Positions 8,217 through 18,500 of a DNA stretch of 64,000 nt are shown one piece after another. The translations under genes were made by a program, and so were the position numbers. This stretch comes from Elusimicrobium simillimum. Lineage in GTDB: Bacteria; Elusimicrobiota; Elusimicrobia; Elusimicrobiales; Elusimicrobiaceae. Below the pieces are notes generated by a model, which saw nothing but the letters and a program-made list of their open reading frames with translations, did not search any database and had not been told where the DNA came from. Positions within the stretch are counted from its first letter, which is position 1, and every line of letters starts with the position of its first letter. The DNA lies in NCBI RefSeq assembly GCF_049639735.1, contig NZ_JBEVVA010000003.1, forward strand, positions 1,488,001 to 1,552,000. Direction: 5' to 3'.

Positions 8217-10044
8217 AATCTTCTGTCATGTACGCTATATCTTCGTAGGGTACACGGTACAGGCCCTGTTTCAGCCGTTTCTGGTCAAATATATGGCCGA
8301 ACAGCCCTATTGACCTGGCCACCACAAACAAGGCGTTAAGGCAGCCCAGCTCTATAACCTGGTCGGCCTCCTCGGCGTTAAACTCTTTACAGTTTTTTAA
8401 CAGGTCAACAAAACACACGCCTATGCAGCCGTCCACGTTTAAAATAAGATTATTCTTTTTTTGCGTGGTCAGCTTTTCCACCTCAAGCGCAAAGTCCAGC
8501 GTAGGCGACTTTTTAAAATTCTTACGCACAAAGTTTTTAAGCAGCGTTACACGCATATCGGGGTTGGTCACGCTTTTTACTCTGTGGCCTATGCCCGGGA
8601 TAGCGGTGTTTTTATCTTTCATTTCTTTAACAAACTGCTCAGGCGTAAGCCCGGCCTCAACCGCGCGTTTAAAGTTTTGCGCCGCGCCGTCTATCGCGCC
8701 GCCAAAGCGCGGACCTATTGTAAGCAGGCCTGAAACTAGTGAGGATATAATATCCTTGCCCGCCCTTGCCGCCACTATAGAGTTATGCGCGCCAGACACG
8801 GCGGGCCCGTGGTCCGCGCACAGCATTATGGCAAGTTCAATATACTGCCTGGCGAATTTGGGCAAAGCTTTTTTAAACCACAGCAGGCCTATTACGCCGC
8901 CTATGCCCATGTCGTCACCTATAACCTTGGTTATTTTGACATTATTATATTCTAATTCTTCTTTTTTATCGTTAGATATTGTGCTGATAAAAGAAGTTGA
9001 CTTGCGTATTTTGCCCGCTTTTAAGGCAACCGCAAAATCCTCAGGCACTGTTGGCGCGGGAACTTCTGCCGCAGGCTTAATAACGCCTTTTTTAACAAGT
9101 TTGTTGTAGGTTTCTTTTACAAGTTTATCGTACTCGTCAAAAGAGTTTGGCACTATGGCGCCCGCTTTACGCAAGGCTTCATTTTTAGCCTCGGCCGTTT
9201 CAAGCGAGTTGTCCGCCTTGGCGCCGGCGTGGCCAAACTGCACGCCGCTGGGAAACATCTTGGCGCAGGTCCCCGTCACCCATATGACAAGCGGCTTTTT
9301 AATTTTGCCCGCCTTTAAAGCTTCTACAATACGCAGCTCTTCCGTGCCGCCAATCTCACCGAGTGACGCTATCATTTTAACCTGCGGTATAGCCTCGTAG
9401 CGTAAAATATGGTCAAGCAAAGTTGAGCCTGGGTAAGCGTCGCCGCCTATGGCAATGCCCTCGTACAGGCCGTCGGTATTGCGGGAAATAATATTGTAAC
9501 ATTCGTTAGACAAACCGCCTGATTTTGATACAAAGCCCACGCTGCCCGGCCTGTTAAGTTTTGACATAACTATATTATCTATAGTGCCCGCCGTATTGCC
9601 TATTTTAAAGCAACCAGCTTTTATGCCGCCCACGGTGGCCGGGCCTATAACCATTTTGTTCATTTGCTTAGCCATGGCCGCTATTTCACGCGCGCGGCGT
9701 TCGGGCATGCCCTCGGCTATGATGACAACGGTGTTAATTGTTTTGGCGTTAAGCGCCTCTACAGAAGTTTTGTAAGCGCTTCTAAAAGACGAAAAATTTA
9801 TTACCACGTCCGCCTTAGTAAACTTTTTTACCGCCGCCGCTAAGGTGGCGAAGGACGGCACAAGCACTTCTTTTTTGCCAAAGAAAAACTTGTGCACGCT
9901 GTTTTTACCGGGGTCAATAATAGCCGCTACAGACGGAGTTTTTCGGCCGCACACATAGTCAAAGTCCAGCATGCGCTGCACGGCTTTTTGTTGGTTGCCG
10001 TAAATTATGGCCGTAGTATCTTTAGTAAATAATTCAGGTTTCAT
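8215..10044 (-). CDS. aclA: ATP-citrate lyase, large (alpha) subunit
   Basis: 609 residues, the usual length of the bacterial large subunit. The N-terminal 330 residues are succinyl-CoA-synthetase-alpha-like; the phosphohistidine is in QFGHAGAKADN (His near residue 272). The C-terminal half is citrate-synthase-like, with ADHGPAVSGAHN, GPRFGGAIDGAAQNF and PGIGHRVKS. With AclB it cleaves citrate with ATP and CoA to acetyl-CoA and oxaloacetate, a defining enzyme of the reductive TCA cycle. The ATG at 10044 follows the aclB stop by one base (TAATATG) and has GGGGGG as ribosome site within aclB; the reading frame extends upstream only through overlap. Last gene of the acn-icd-aclB-aclA run. Confidence 0.92.
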   Translation of the reverse strand: MKPELFTKDTTAIIYGNQQKAVQRMLDFDYVCGRKTPSVAAIIDPGKNSVHKFFFGKKEVLVPSFATLAAAVKKFTKADVVINFSSFRSAYKTSVEALNAKTINTVVIIAEGMPERRAREIAAMAKQMNKMVIGPATVGGIKAGCFKIGNTAGTIDNIVMSKLNRPGSVGFVSKSGGLSNECYNIISRNTDGLYEGIAIGGDAYPGSTLLDHILRYEAIPQVKMIASLGEIGGTEELRIVEALKAGKIKKPLVIWVTGTCAKMFPSGVQFGHAGAKADNSLETAEAKNEALRKAGAIVPNSFDEYDKLVKETYNKLVKKGVIKPAAEVPAPTVPEDFAVALKAGKIRKSTSFISTISNDKKEELEYNNVKITKVIGDDMGIGGVIGLLWFKKALPKFARQYIELAIMLCADHGPAVSGAHNSIVAARAGKDIISSLVSGLLTIGPRFGGAIDGAAQNFKRAVEAGLTPEQFVKEMKDKNTAIPGIGHRVKSVTNPDMRVTLLKNFVRKNFKKSPTLDFALEVEKLTTQKKNNLILNVDGCIGVCFVDLLKNCKEFNAEEADQVIELGCLNALFVVARSIGLFGHIFDQKRLKQGLYRVPYEDIAYMTED

Positions 10045-10045
10045 A

Positions 10046-11290
10046 TTATTTGCCCCCCTCAAGCGCGAGCGATACTATGCGCGTAATGTGCGTATCTGGC
10101 CCAAATACTTCTATGTTCAGCCCCAGCCGCTCACCCGCGCGGCGCATATTTGCCAGCCCCTCTTCGTAATTAGGGCCGCCGCGGCGTACAAATATTTTTA
10201 TATTATTCTTTTTTATTTTAGCGGCGTACTCTTCAAGCGCTTGTATAATGCCCTCAAAGGTTTTGGCCACGTCTGTAAAGTTGGCTATACCGCCGCCAAT
10301 TATAAGCACCTTACCTTTTGGGTGACGCTCCTTGGTGGCTAAATCAAGTACCGTTTTTGCGTATAAATATGTGAACTCTTTAGACGGGTCGCCGGAGTAC
10401 TCGCCGTAGTTGGCAAGTTCTTTAGAAAAGCCCAGGTCGCACACGGTGTCGGCGTAAATTACGCTTGCGCCGCCGCCTGCCACCATTGTCCATACTCTGC
10501 CCTTGCGGTTAAGTATGGTAAGTTTTAGGCTGGCGCCTGTTTTTTCGTCCAATTCCTTAATATACTCTTCCTCAGGTTCTGTGTGCGAGCCGAAGGCGGC
10601 GGGGAATTCCAAATCCCCCCACAGTTTACCTGTTTCAAATAAAGAGGTATCGTCCACTTTAGCCACTAAGTCCAACGGCACTACGCCGCCTTTATCAAAG
10701 GTAAAGGGGTTAATTTCCAGGTAGCTGAAGCCGCCGGCAATGTACAGCCCGTAAAGTTTTTTTACAAAGTTTTCTACTTGCGTTTTGTTGGCGCCAAGGT
10801 CAGGCATATTGAGCTTAACTTTATTAATATCACCAAGTACGGGGACGAAAGTTTCTTTTATTTTATCCCAGTTTTCTTCCACATAAATACCGCCTTGGTT
10901 TGAGATGTAAATTGTGTCGCCCTCGCGTGTGCTTTTTATGGCGGCGTAATATTCATCCTTATGCGGGGTAAAAGGCTCTATTAAAAAGTGCGTCAGCGTG
11001 CCTATGGTGGAACCTACGGTTACTTTTTTGTTCATTCTGTCTTGTATCCACTTCCAGGTTTCTTTAAAACTTTTGCCTACGCACAAAAGACCGTGTTTAC
11101 CGCGTTTGCCAAACAGCTGGTCCGGCTTGGCAACCAGTTTTGCTTTGGTAAGCCAGGGGTTTTGTTTAAGCAGGTCACGCTCTTTAGTTGTGGGCGTGAC
11201 TAACGCGAGGGCCTTGGCCCTCGCGCCGTCTCCTAAGTATGTAAACAATACTTTTTTACCGTCGTACTCTCTAATGCCGCGTATTGCCAT
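10046..11290 (-). CDS. aclB: ATP-citrate lyase, small (beta, ATP-grasp) subunit
   Basis: 414 residues. It corresponds to the N-terminal ATP-grasp part of animal ATP-citrate lyase and to AclB of green sulfur bacteria: MAIRGIREYDGKK start, SYLEINPFTF, GVVPLDLVAKVDDT, and the glycine-rich VAGGGASVIYADT with GGGIANFTDV. It binds ATP and phosphorylates the AclA histidine. It begins one base after the icd stop (TAATATG) and ends one base before aclA, implying translational coupling. The gene order aclB-aclA matches that of Chlorobium. Confidence 0.9.
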   Translation of the reverse strand: MAIRGIREYDGKKVLFTYLGDGARAKALALVTPTTKERDLLKQNPWLTKAKLVAKPDQLFGKRGKHGLLCVGKSFKETWKWIQDRMNKKVTVGSTIGTLTHFLIEPFTPHKDEYYAAIKSTREGDTIYISNQGGIYVEENWDKIKETFVPVLGDINKVKLNMPDLGANKTQVENFVKKLYGLYIAGGFSYLEINPFTFDKGGVVPLDLVAKVDDTSLFETGKLWGDLEFPAAFGSHTEPEEEYIKELDEKTGASLKLTILNRKGRVWTMVAGGGASVIYADTVCDLGFSKELANYGEYSGDPSKEFTYLYAKTVLDLATKERHPKGKVLIIGGGIANFTDVAKTFEGIIQALEEYAAKIKKNNIKIFVRRGGPNYEEGLANMRRAGERLGLNIEVFGPDTHITRIVSLALEGGK

Positions 11291-11291
11291 A

Positions 11292-12509
11292 TTATTTCAT
11301 TGCCGCCTGTAATTTTTTTACAACAGCGTCTATAAACTCTGTGGTGTTAAGCGGTTTTTTGGGCGGGTTATCCATAAGAGGTATAAGGTCTTTGGTTACC
11401 AGCCCGTCTTCTATACAGTCAAGCACCGCCTTTTCAAGTTTGTTGGCAAAGGTTACAACGTCTTTAGTGCCGTCCAGCTCGCCGCGTTTTCTTATGGCGC
11501 CTGTCCAGGCGAATATTGACGCGACGGAATTGGTAGAAGTTTCTTTGCCCTCAAGGTGCTGGTAATAATGGCGTTTAACTGTGCCGTGCGCGGCCTCATA
11601 TTCAAATTTACCGTCAGGCGAAACTAAAACCGAGGTCATCATCCCAAGCGAGCCAAAGCCAGCAGCGACCATGTCTGAAAACACGTCGCCGTCGTAGTTT
11701 TTCATAGCCCAGAGTATGCCGCCCTCATGCTTCATAACCTGTGCCACGGCGTCGTCTATAAGAAGGTAACGGTAGGTAAGACCCGCCTTTTGAAAGTCTT
11801 CCATAGCGGCCACAACCTCTGTGGCGAAAATATTTTTAAATCTTGTGTCATATTTTTTGCTTATGGTATCTTTAGCGGCGAACCAAAGGTCCAGCCCCTC
11901 GCTAAGCGCGTATTTTATGCAAGACTTGGCAAATGAACGTATAGAATTATCCGTATTATGCATACCCATAAGCACGCCGGAACCTTTAAACTCATGCACA
12001 ATAATTCTGGTTTCGCCCTGGTTGCCGTCGGCCGCTGTGGTAAACACCAGTTCGGCCTTGCCGGGCGCGGAGACTACAAGCTCCTGCGCTTTATAAATAT
12101 CGCCGTAAGCGTGACGGCCTATGACTATGGGCTTTTTCCAGGAACGCACTGCCGGTTTAATATTTTTGACAGTAATAGGCTTTCTAAAAACGGTGCCGTC
12201 AAGGTGGCTTCTGATTTGGCCGTTTGGCGAGGGCCAAGCTTTCTTAAGTTTATATTCATTTACACGGTCATCATCAGGAGTAATGGTGGCGCATTTTACG
12301 CCCACGCCGTATGTGGCAATGGCCTCGGCCGCGTCTAAGGTAACTTTATCGTCGGTGTCGTCTCTGTGTTTTACGCCAAGGTCATAGTATTTAAGGTCAA
12401 TATCAAGGTAGGGCATTATTAATCTTTCTTTAATCATGGCCCAGATAATGCGGGTCATTTCGTCGCCGTCCATTTCAACAATCGGGTTTTTTACTTTAAT
12501 TTTAGCCAT
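11292..12509 (-). CDS. icd: NADP-dependent isocitrate dehydrogenase (eukaryote-like type)
   Basis: 405 residues. This is the homodimeric IDH1-like family, not the E. coli type: NPIVEMDGDEMTRIIW at the start, WPSPNGQIRSHLDGT for the substrate Ser and Arg, IGRHAYGDIYKA, and AAHGTVKRHYYQH, in which the Arg-His pair marks NADP use. It interconverts isocitrate and 2-oxoglutarate plus CO2. An AGGAGA ribosome site precedes the ATG. Placed between acn and acl, it completes a citrate-to-2-oxoglutarate segment that could run in either direction. Confidence 0.93.
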   Translation of the reverse strand: MAKIKVKNPIVEMDGDEMTRIIWAMIKERLIMPYLDIDLKYYDLGVKHRDDTDDKVTLDAAEAIATYGVGVKCATITPDDDRVNEYKLKKAWPSPNGQIRSHLDGTVFRKPITVKNIKPAVRSWKKPIVIGRHAYGDIYKAQELVVSAPGKAELVFTTAADGNQGETRIIVHEFKGSGVLMGMHNTDNSIRSFAKSCIKYALSEGLDLWFAAKDTISKKYDTRFKNIFATEVVAAMEDFQKAGLTYRYLLIDDAVAQVMKHEGGILWAMKNYDGDVFSDMVAAGFGSLGMMTSVLVSPDGKFEYEAAHGTVKRHYYQHLEGKETSTNSVASIFAWTGAIRKRGELDGTKDVVTFANKLEKAVLDCIEDGLVTKDLIPLMDNPPKKPLNTTEFIDAVVKKLQAAMK

Positions 12510-12522
12510 AAGAATCTCCTGT

Positions 12523-14445
12523 TTATTTTACCGTGTAATTTAAAAGCCCGCCCGCAGTAACAATATCTTGCTGTCTGGGGGAAAGCTCGCAAAGCAGTTC
12601 TATTTTTTTGCCCGTGCGGGCGTTGGTAAGCGTAATTTTGCCTTTAGCCACTGCTGGCGCAAAGTCGCCCGTCAGTTTATCGCCCTGCTGTAAATCGTCA
12701 TAATCAGCGGGATTGGCGAATATCAAGGGCAGTATGCCAAAGTTAATAAGGTTGGCCGCGTGTATACGCTCAAACCCTTTGGCTATAACGGCTTTTACGC
12801 CAAGGTACATTGGGCACATGGCGGCATGCTCGCGGCTGGAACCTTGGCCGTAAGAGTCACCCGCTACAATTATATTGGCAATACCCGCCTCTTTATTTTT
12901 AAGCGAACGCTCCGGGAATGTTTTGTCTATATTTTCAAAAACAAACTCGGCATATTTAGGAACATTGCTTCTGTATTTAAGGCGCGCCCCGGCGGGCATA
13001 ATATGGTCTGTGGTAATTTTGTCGCCCACTTTAATGGCGACCTCGCCGTTAAGTTTGGCTGGCATAGGGTCATTAACAGGCGGTTTGCCTATGTTAGGGC
13101 CCCTGGAAATTTCCGTCTGGCCCATACGTTTGGAATCCGGCTTAATAATCATGCGGTCATCTACCAAAAACTCCTGCGGCTCGGCCACGTTAGGGTACTT
13201 AATATCCGTATTTTCAGGCAGTACCACTTTGCCATAAATGGCTGCCAGGGCGGCTATTTCCGGCGAGACCAAATAAACCTGCGCGTCTTTAGTGCCGCTG
13301 CGGCCCTCAAAATTTCTGTTAGATGTTCTCAGGCTTACGCCGCCGCTTTTGGGTGAAAAGTGGTTGCCTATGCAAAAGCCGCAGGCAGACTCCATAATAC
13401 GTGCCCCGGCCGCTATCATGGCGCCAAGGGCGCCGTCACGGTCTATCATCTCAAGCACCTGCCTGCTGCCGGGCGCGATACCAAGACTGACACCCTCATT
13501 TACTATTTTACCTTTAAGTATTTCCCCCACCATCATCATGTCTCTGTAAGAAGAGTTGGTGCAGGAACCTATGCAAACCTGGTCAACAGGCATGCCCTCA
13601 ATTTCTTTAATTGTTTTGATATTGCCGGGGCTGTGGGGCGCGGCGGCAAGCGGTTCTATAGAGGAAAGGTCTATAGTTATTTCACGCTCATAGGCGGAGT
13701 CTTTGTCTGCGGTTAACTCTATCCAGTCTTTCTCTCTGCCCTGCGCTTTTAAAAACTCTTTAGTAACTTCGTCTGAGGGGAAAATAGAGGTTGTTACGCC
13801 CATTTCCGCGCCCATATTTGTGATAACGGCACGCTGGGGAACGGAAAGCGTTTTCACGCCCTCGCCGCCGTACTCAAGTATAACGCCCACATTGCCCTTA
13901 GTGCCAAGTATTTTTAGCATTTCAAGCACAACGTCTTTTGCGCTGCTCCACGGGCGCAGGGCGCCAGTTAAATTAACCTTATATACCTTTGGCGCGGTAA
14001 GATAAAAATTGCCCCCGCCCATAGCGACCGCAACGTCCAGCCCGCCGGCGCCTATTGCTATTTGCCCTATGCCGCCGCCTGTGGGAGTGTGCGAGTCCGA
14101 CCCCAGCAGCGTTGTGGCCGGCTTGCCAAAGCGTTCCAGGTGTACCTGGTGGCAAATACCGTTGCCCGCGCGGGAATAAAAAATACCATAGCGTTCCGCT
14201 ATGGTTTTAAGGTAAAGGTGGTCATCGTTATTTTCAAAGCCCACTTGTACTGTGTTGTGGTCAACATATGACACCGATAAATCTGTTTTAATTTCTTTTA
14301 GCCCCAGCGCCTCAAACTGCAGGTAGGCCATGGTGCCTGTTGCGTCTTGCGTAAGTGTTTGGTCTATTCTTACTGCTATTTCTTTGCCGGGTACGTACTC
14401 TCCTTCTTTTAAGTGATTTTTTAGAACTTTTTCTACAATGTTCAT
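12523..14445 (-). CDS. acn: Aconitate hydratase
   Basis: 640 residues, within the range of the shorter aconitase type found in many anaerobes. It interconverts citrate and isocitrate with a [4Fe-4S] cluster whose ligands are visible as CIGSCTNSSYRDM (one Cys) and ESACGFCIGNHFS (CxxC). The C-terminal swivel domain has AGDSYGQGSSREHAA, the substrate-binding serine-arginine loop. An ATG at 14445 is preferred over the one at 14466 because GGAGAGG sits just upstream of it. First gene of the acn-icd-aclBA cluster, divergent from the epimerase gene. Confidence 0.92.
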   Translation of the reverse strand: MNIVEKVLKNHLKEGEYVPGKEIAVRIDQTLTQDATGTMAYLQFEALGLKEIKTDLSVSYVDHNTVQVGFENNDDHLYLKTIAERYGIFYSRAGNGICHQVHLERFGKPATTLLGSDSHTPTGGGIGQIAIGAGGLDVAVAMGGGNFYLTAPKVYKVNLTGALRPWSSAKDVVLEMLKILGTKGNVGVILEYGGEGVKTLSVPQRAVITNMGAEMGVTTSIFPSDEVTKEFLKAQGREKDWIELTADKDSAYEREITIDLSSIEPLAAAPHSPGNIKTIKEIEGMPVDQVCIGSCTNSSYRDMMMVGEILKGKIVNEGVSLGIAPGSRQVLEMIDRDGALGAMIAAGARIMESACGFCIGNHFSPKSGGVSLRTSNRNFEGRSGTKDAQVYLVSPEIAALAAIYGKVVLPENTDIKYPNVAEPQEFLVDDRMIIKPDSKRMGQTEISRGPNIGKPPVNDPMPAKLNGEVAIKVGDKITTDHIMPAGARLKYRSNVPKYAEFVFENIDKTFPERSLKNKEAGIANIIVAGDSYGQGSSREHAAMCPMYLGVKAVIAKGFERIHAANLINFGILPLIFANPADYDDLQQGDKLTGDFAPAVAKGKITLTNARTGKKIELLCELSPRQQDIVTAGGLLNYTVK

Positions 14446-14555
14446 AAACCTCTCCTCTAAAAGCATGTAATACTGTACTGCGAAGTGTGTGGTATACTGC
14501 GGTGGTCCTATGCAAGCAGTCTAGCAAATTTAAGTTTTTTTTACATACTAATTTA

Positions 14556-14561
14556 TATAAT
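14556..14561 (+). promoter_or_regulatory. -10 hexamer 6 nt before ATG (candidate leaderless promoter)
   Basis: A perfect TATAAT, then GAAAAT and the ATG at 14568. No ribosome site. Confidence 0.5.
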
Positions 14562-14567
14562 GAAAAT

Positions 14568-15467
14568 ATGAACATTTTAATACTGGGCGGGACTAAGTTT
14601 TTTGGCAAAAAACTGGCGCTGGATATGGCAAAAAAGGGCCATAATGTAACGGTTTTCAGCCGCGCCTGCCCGGTAAAAGACCTGCCTAAGCAAATAAACC
14701 AAATTAAAGGCCTTCGCGGGGACCTGTCCGCCCTGCAAAATACAAAGTGGGACGCTGTGTTTGATAACATCTGCTACAACGCCGCCCAAATGCGGGAAGC
14801 GGTAAAAACTTTTACAGGCAACACCAAACATTATATTCTTATGAGCAGCGGTGACGTGCACCTGGCGGTAAAAGGCGCGAAGTCACCTTTTAGCGAGACT
14901 CTGGCGCATAAACTGCCGCCGTTAAAAAAGGCGGACGCTTACGGCCAAGGTAAGTATGAAGCCGAAACAACGCTTATCAAAAGTGATTTACCATATACTA
15001 TTGTACGCCTGCCCATCATTGTCGGCCCCGGCGATCCTAAAGACCGCCTGGCTGTATACTTACGTGATATTTTAAATGGTGCCCCTGTTATCCTGCCAGA
15101 CGGCAGCAAATATAAAAGAAGATTTATTTATGTTGACGACGCCGCCCGCGCCCTGACCCTTGTCATACAAAACCGCGCCCGTGTTAAGGGTAAAACACTG
15201 CATTTTGGCGGCGAAGTTATTACTTTAAAACAATTTGTAAAACTCTGCTATAAATTTTGCGGTAAAAAAGAAAATACCATCAACATGCCTTACGCTAAAT
15301 TAAAAAAACTTAAATATGACGCCGCAGCCCGCAACCCGTACTTTAACCCTTTTGATTATGTGCTAAAACTTACCAACGCTAACAAATTGTTAAACTGGAA
15401 ACCCACGCCAATACAAAAATGGCTTAAAGACACTATTTTAACGCATAACAAACAATTCTCCGCTTAA
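14568..15467 (+). CDS. NAD-dependent epimerase/dehydratase (extended SDR family)
   Basis: 299 residues. A Rossmann fold begins at the start (MNILILGGTKFFG, the NAD-binding glycine motif). The catalytic Ser is probably in YILMSSGDV and the YxxxK pair is YGQGKYEAE; RRFIYVDDAARAL is the conserved late motif of NAD-dependent epimerases. The nucleotide-sugar or other substrate cannot be told from sequence. Upstream in-frame sequence reaches 14487, but TATAAT at 14556-14561 shows that the start is the ATG at 14568, close to the N-terminal glycine motif. Confidence 0.8.
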   Translation: MNILILGGTKFFGKKLALDMAKKGHNVTVFSRACPVKDLPKQINQIKGLRGDLSALQNTKWDAVFDNICYNAAQMREAVKTFTGNTKHYILMSSGDVHLAVKGAKSPFSETLAHKLPPLKKADAYGQGKYEAETTLIKSDLPYTIVRLPIIVGPGDPKDRLAVYLRDILNGAPVILPDGSKYKRRFIYVDDAARALTLVIQNRARVKGKTLHFGGEVITLKQFVKLCYKFCGKKENTINMPYAKLKKLKYDAAARNPYFNPFDYVLKLTNANKLLNWKPTPIQKWLKDTILTHNKQFSA

Positions 15468-15573
15468 GAAATACATTTTATTTATAACATTAATATACGC
15501 CCCTCTGTGCATAAATAAAAATAAATGATATGCTTATAAACAGTACGTTTTTATACTTTTTTGGAGACACCTT

Positions 15574-18500
15574 ATGCCCCAGCAAGCCCACAAAAAAAGA
15601 CACTTTTCTTTAAGCAATATTATAGGCGTGTTTGTAGGCCTTTCGGCGTTAATATTTACGGCGTGCTTTATATCTGTATTTCTGCTTTCTATGTTTAGCA
15701 TGCTTAACAGCAGCGAACAAAAGACTGTCGAGTCGCAGGTAGAAATTTTAAGAACTTTAATAGATAATTCCACCGCAACAATACCCACAAGCGCAAAACT
15801 GTACAGCGCGGCAAAAAGAACAATGGAGTTTACCGAAGGCAAACTGCCAGCTTACCCAGACACATACTGGAAAGATAATAAAAGATTTAAACAACAGAAT
15901 ATTAACCTGGTGGCTATACAGGATATAAACCGTAATAACCTCTACACCCGCTTTTATAACGGCGAAACAGACGACAATCCCCCCATACCCGCGGGCTTTA
16001 ATAATTTTATAACCCCTATGGCGCAGGCCCTGCTTGAAGACCCGCACCTGGCAAACAGCAGCTCTTACCTGGGCAAATCAGGCTTTGCGCTGTTTGACGG
16101 CACGCCGTATTATATAACCGCGCAGCCTATATATGCGGAAGCGGGCAACAAAATTATAGGGGTGTTTTTCTTTGGCAGAATATATGACGCTAATGTTATG
16201 GCCGGGTTGGCCGGCCCCATAGGCCTAAAAGCCGGACTGTTTACAAAAACAGACCCCGAAGTTTCCGCGGTATACGACACTCTTACACAAGAACATGACG
16301 GGCGTATGGAAGTGGAAAGCGATAACAAAATAATACTCTACACACTGTTCAAATGTTTTAAAGGCGACCTAAACCTTGTGCTGCGTACCGAAAGCCCCCG
16401 CACAGCTTACCTTAGCGGAATGTCGCTTACCATAAGAACGGGCGCGCTGCTTATAGGTATGATACTTTGTTTTACGCTTGTACTTTTTTATATAGTGCGT
16501 AAGTTTATGGTGCGCCCGCTTACGCTGCTTAGTAAAGAAGTGCAGGAGATTTCCCCCTCGGTTTACGCGCTGGGGCAAGGGGTGCTGGTAAGTTCTGAGT
16601 TTAGTACGCTGGTATCGTCCATTAACGGTATGATAGAACGCCTGAAGCAAAGCTACGCGGCTGAGGAAAAGTCTAAATTTTCCATAGAAATTATGGAAAG
16701 CATACTCAACGGCATGGACGCGTTTTTGTATGTGTCTGACCCTAAGACAGACGAAATACTTTTTATAAACGATAAAATGAGAGAGCAGTTCGGCTTTAAA
16801 AAAGGCGAGGGGGTAGGCTCTGTCTGTTGGAAAGTATTGCAAAAAGGTTTTACACAGCGCTGCGCCTTCTGCCCTATACCAAAGTTGGAAAACAACCCCA
16901 ACAAAGCTGTTATTTGGGAAGAGCACAACACTGTTACCGGTAAATATTATAAAAACACTGACAGCATGATAGAATGGGCAGACGGCAGAAAAGTGCACTT
17001 GCAGCACTCCATGGACATAACCAATATAAAAATGGCGGAAGAAAAACTGAAAAAATGTGTCAAACAGCAGGAGCTGATGACAAATATTTCCAGAAACTTT
17101 ATTTCTAAAGAAGACTTAAAAACACAAGTTTATTCCGCCCTTAAAATGGTTGGGCAGTTTATGGATATCAGCAACATTGCCCTTTATGAACTTGATAAAA
17201 AAAGCGCCGAGCTTAAAGCGTTTTCCAGGTGGTCGTCAGAAAAAACAGACTGCACGGCGGCGTTGGATAATATAATCACTTTTACCAAAGGCAATCTTTT
17301 TTATGACACTCTTGTAACTAAAAACGAACCGGTAATTAAAGTGGACGATGCCGCAGAGCTGCCGCAAGAATACGCCAGAGCAAAGAAGTTAAACATAATT
17401 TCTTTTATGTCTGTGGCGGTTATAGTGTCGGGCGAATTATGGGGCATGCTTTTGTTTGACACCTGCGACAAAAAAACAACCTGGAGCGAGAGCGACTCCT
17501 ACCTGGGCAAACTGATGAGCACGGTACTCTCGGGCGTTATTGTCAGAAATTATATGGAACGCGATATTATTAACGCTAAAGAAACTGCCGAGCACGCCAG
17601 CAGCGCCAAAGGTGATTTTTTGGCGCGCATGAGCCATGAAATACGCACCCCTATTAACGCAATTCTTGGCATGACCAATATTGCCATAGGTTCTAATGAT
17701 ACTGAGAAAAAGAATTACTGCCTTGAAAAAATTGACAACGCCTCCACACACTTGCTTGGCATTATTAACGATATTTTAGATATGTCTAAAATTGAGGCTA
17801 ACAAACTGGAGCTGGTTGATAATGAGTTTGACCTAGAGAAAATGTTGGTAAAGGTTACCAACGTGGCAAACTTCCGTATAGACCAAAAAAAGCAGACGCT
17901 TGTTGTAAATATAGGCAAAACAGTCCCCCACGCTATAATTGGCGACGAGGTAAGATTAAACCAGGTTATAACCAACCTGCTTACCAACGCCAGCAAGTTT
18001 ACGCCTGAAATGGGTACCATAAAACTAAGCGTTAAAAAAGTGGAGGAAAAAGGCTCGGAAGTAACTCTTAAAATAGATGTGGAAGACAACGGTATAGGCA
18101 TATCTGAGCAGCAACAGGCCAGGCTGTTTCAGTCTTTTGAACAGGCGGACGGCAGTATATCGCGCAAGTACGGCGGTACAGGCCTGGGGCTGGCGATATC
18201 AAAAAGCATTGTGGAACTTATGGGCGGCACTATATCTGTTAAATCTGAAATAGGCCGCGGCTCAACCTTTACTTTCTATGTAAAAGTACATAAAGGCAGC
18301 ATGCATAAAAACGCTAAGCTTGACGCGGGAATAAACATTAAAGACCTGCGTATTTTAGCGGTGGATGACTCGCCGGAGATAAGAGAATATTTTCTTAACC
18401 TTATGGGTATGTTATCTATTAACTGCGACGTAGCCGCCGGCGGCGAAGAAGCGCTTAAAATGATAGAGGAACACAAAAATAACCCGTATAATATCATCTT

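Noticed and set aside
8423..9109. 228-codon plus-strand open frame opposite aclA
   Set aside because: Shadow of a well-conserved gene; no start signal or recognised family.
8215..10044. Citrate synthase plus succinyl-CoA synthetase alpha as two fused genes
   Set aside because: The fused order and the adjacent ATP-grasp subunit are the standard layout of ATP-citrate lyase AclA/AclB.
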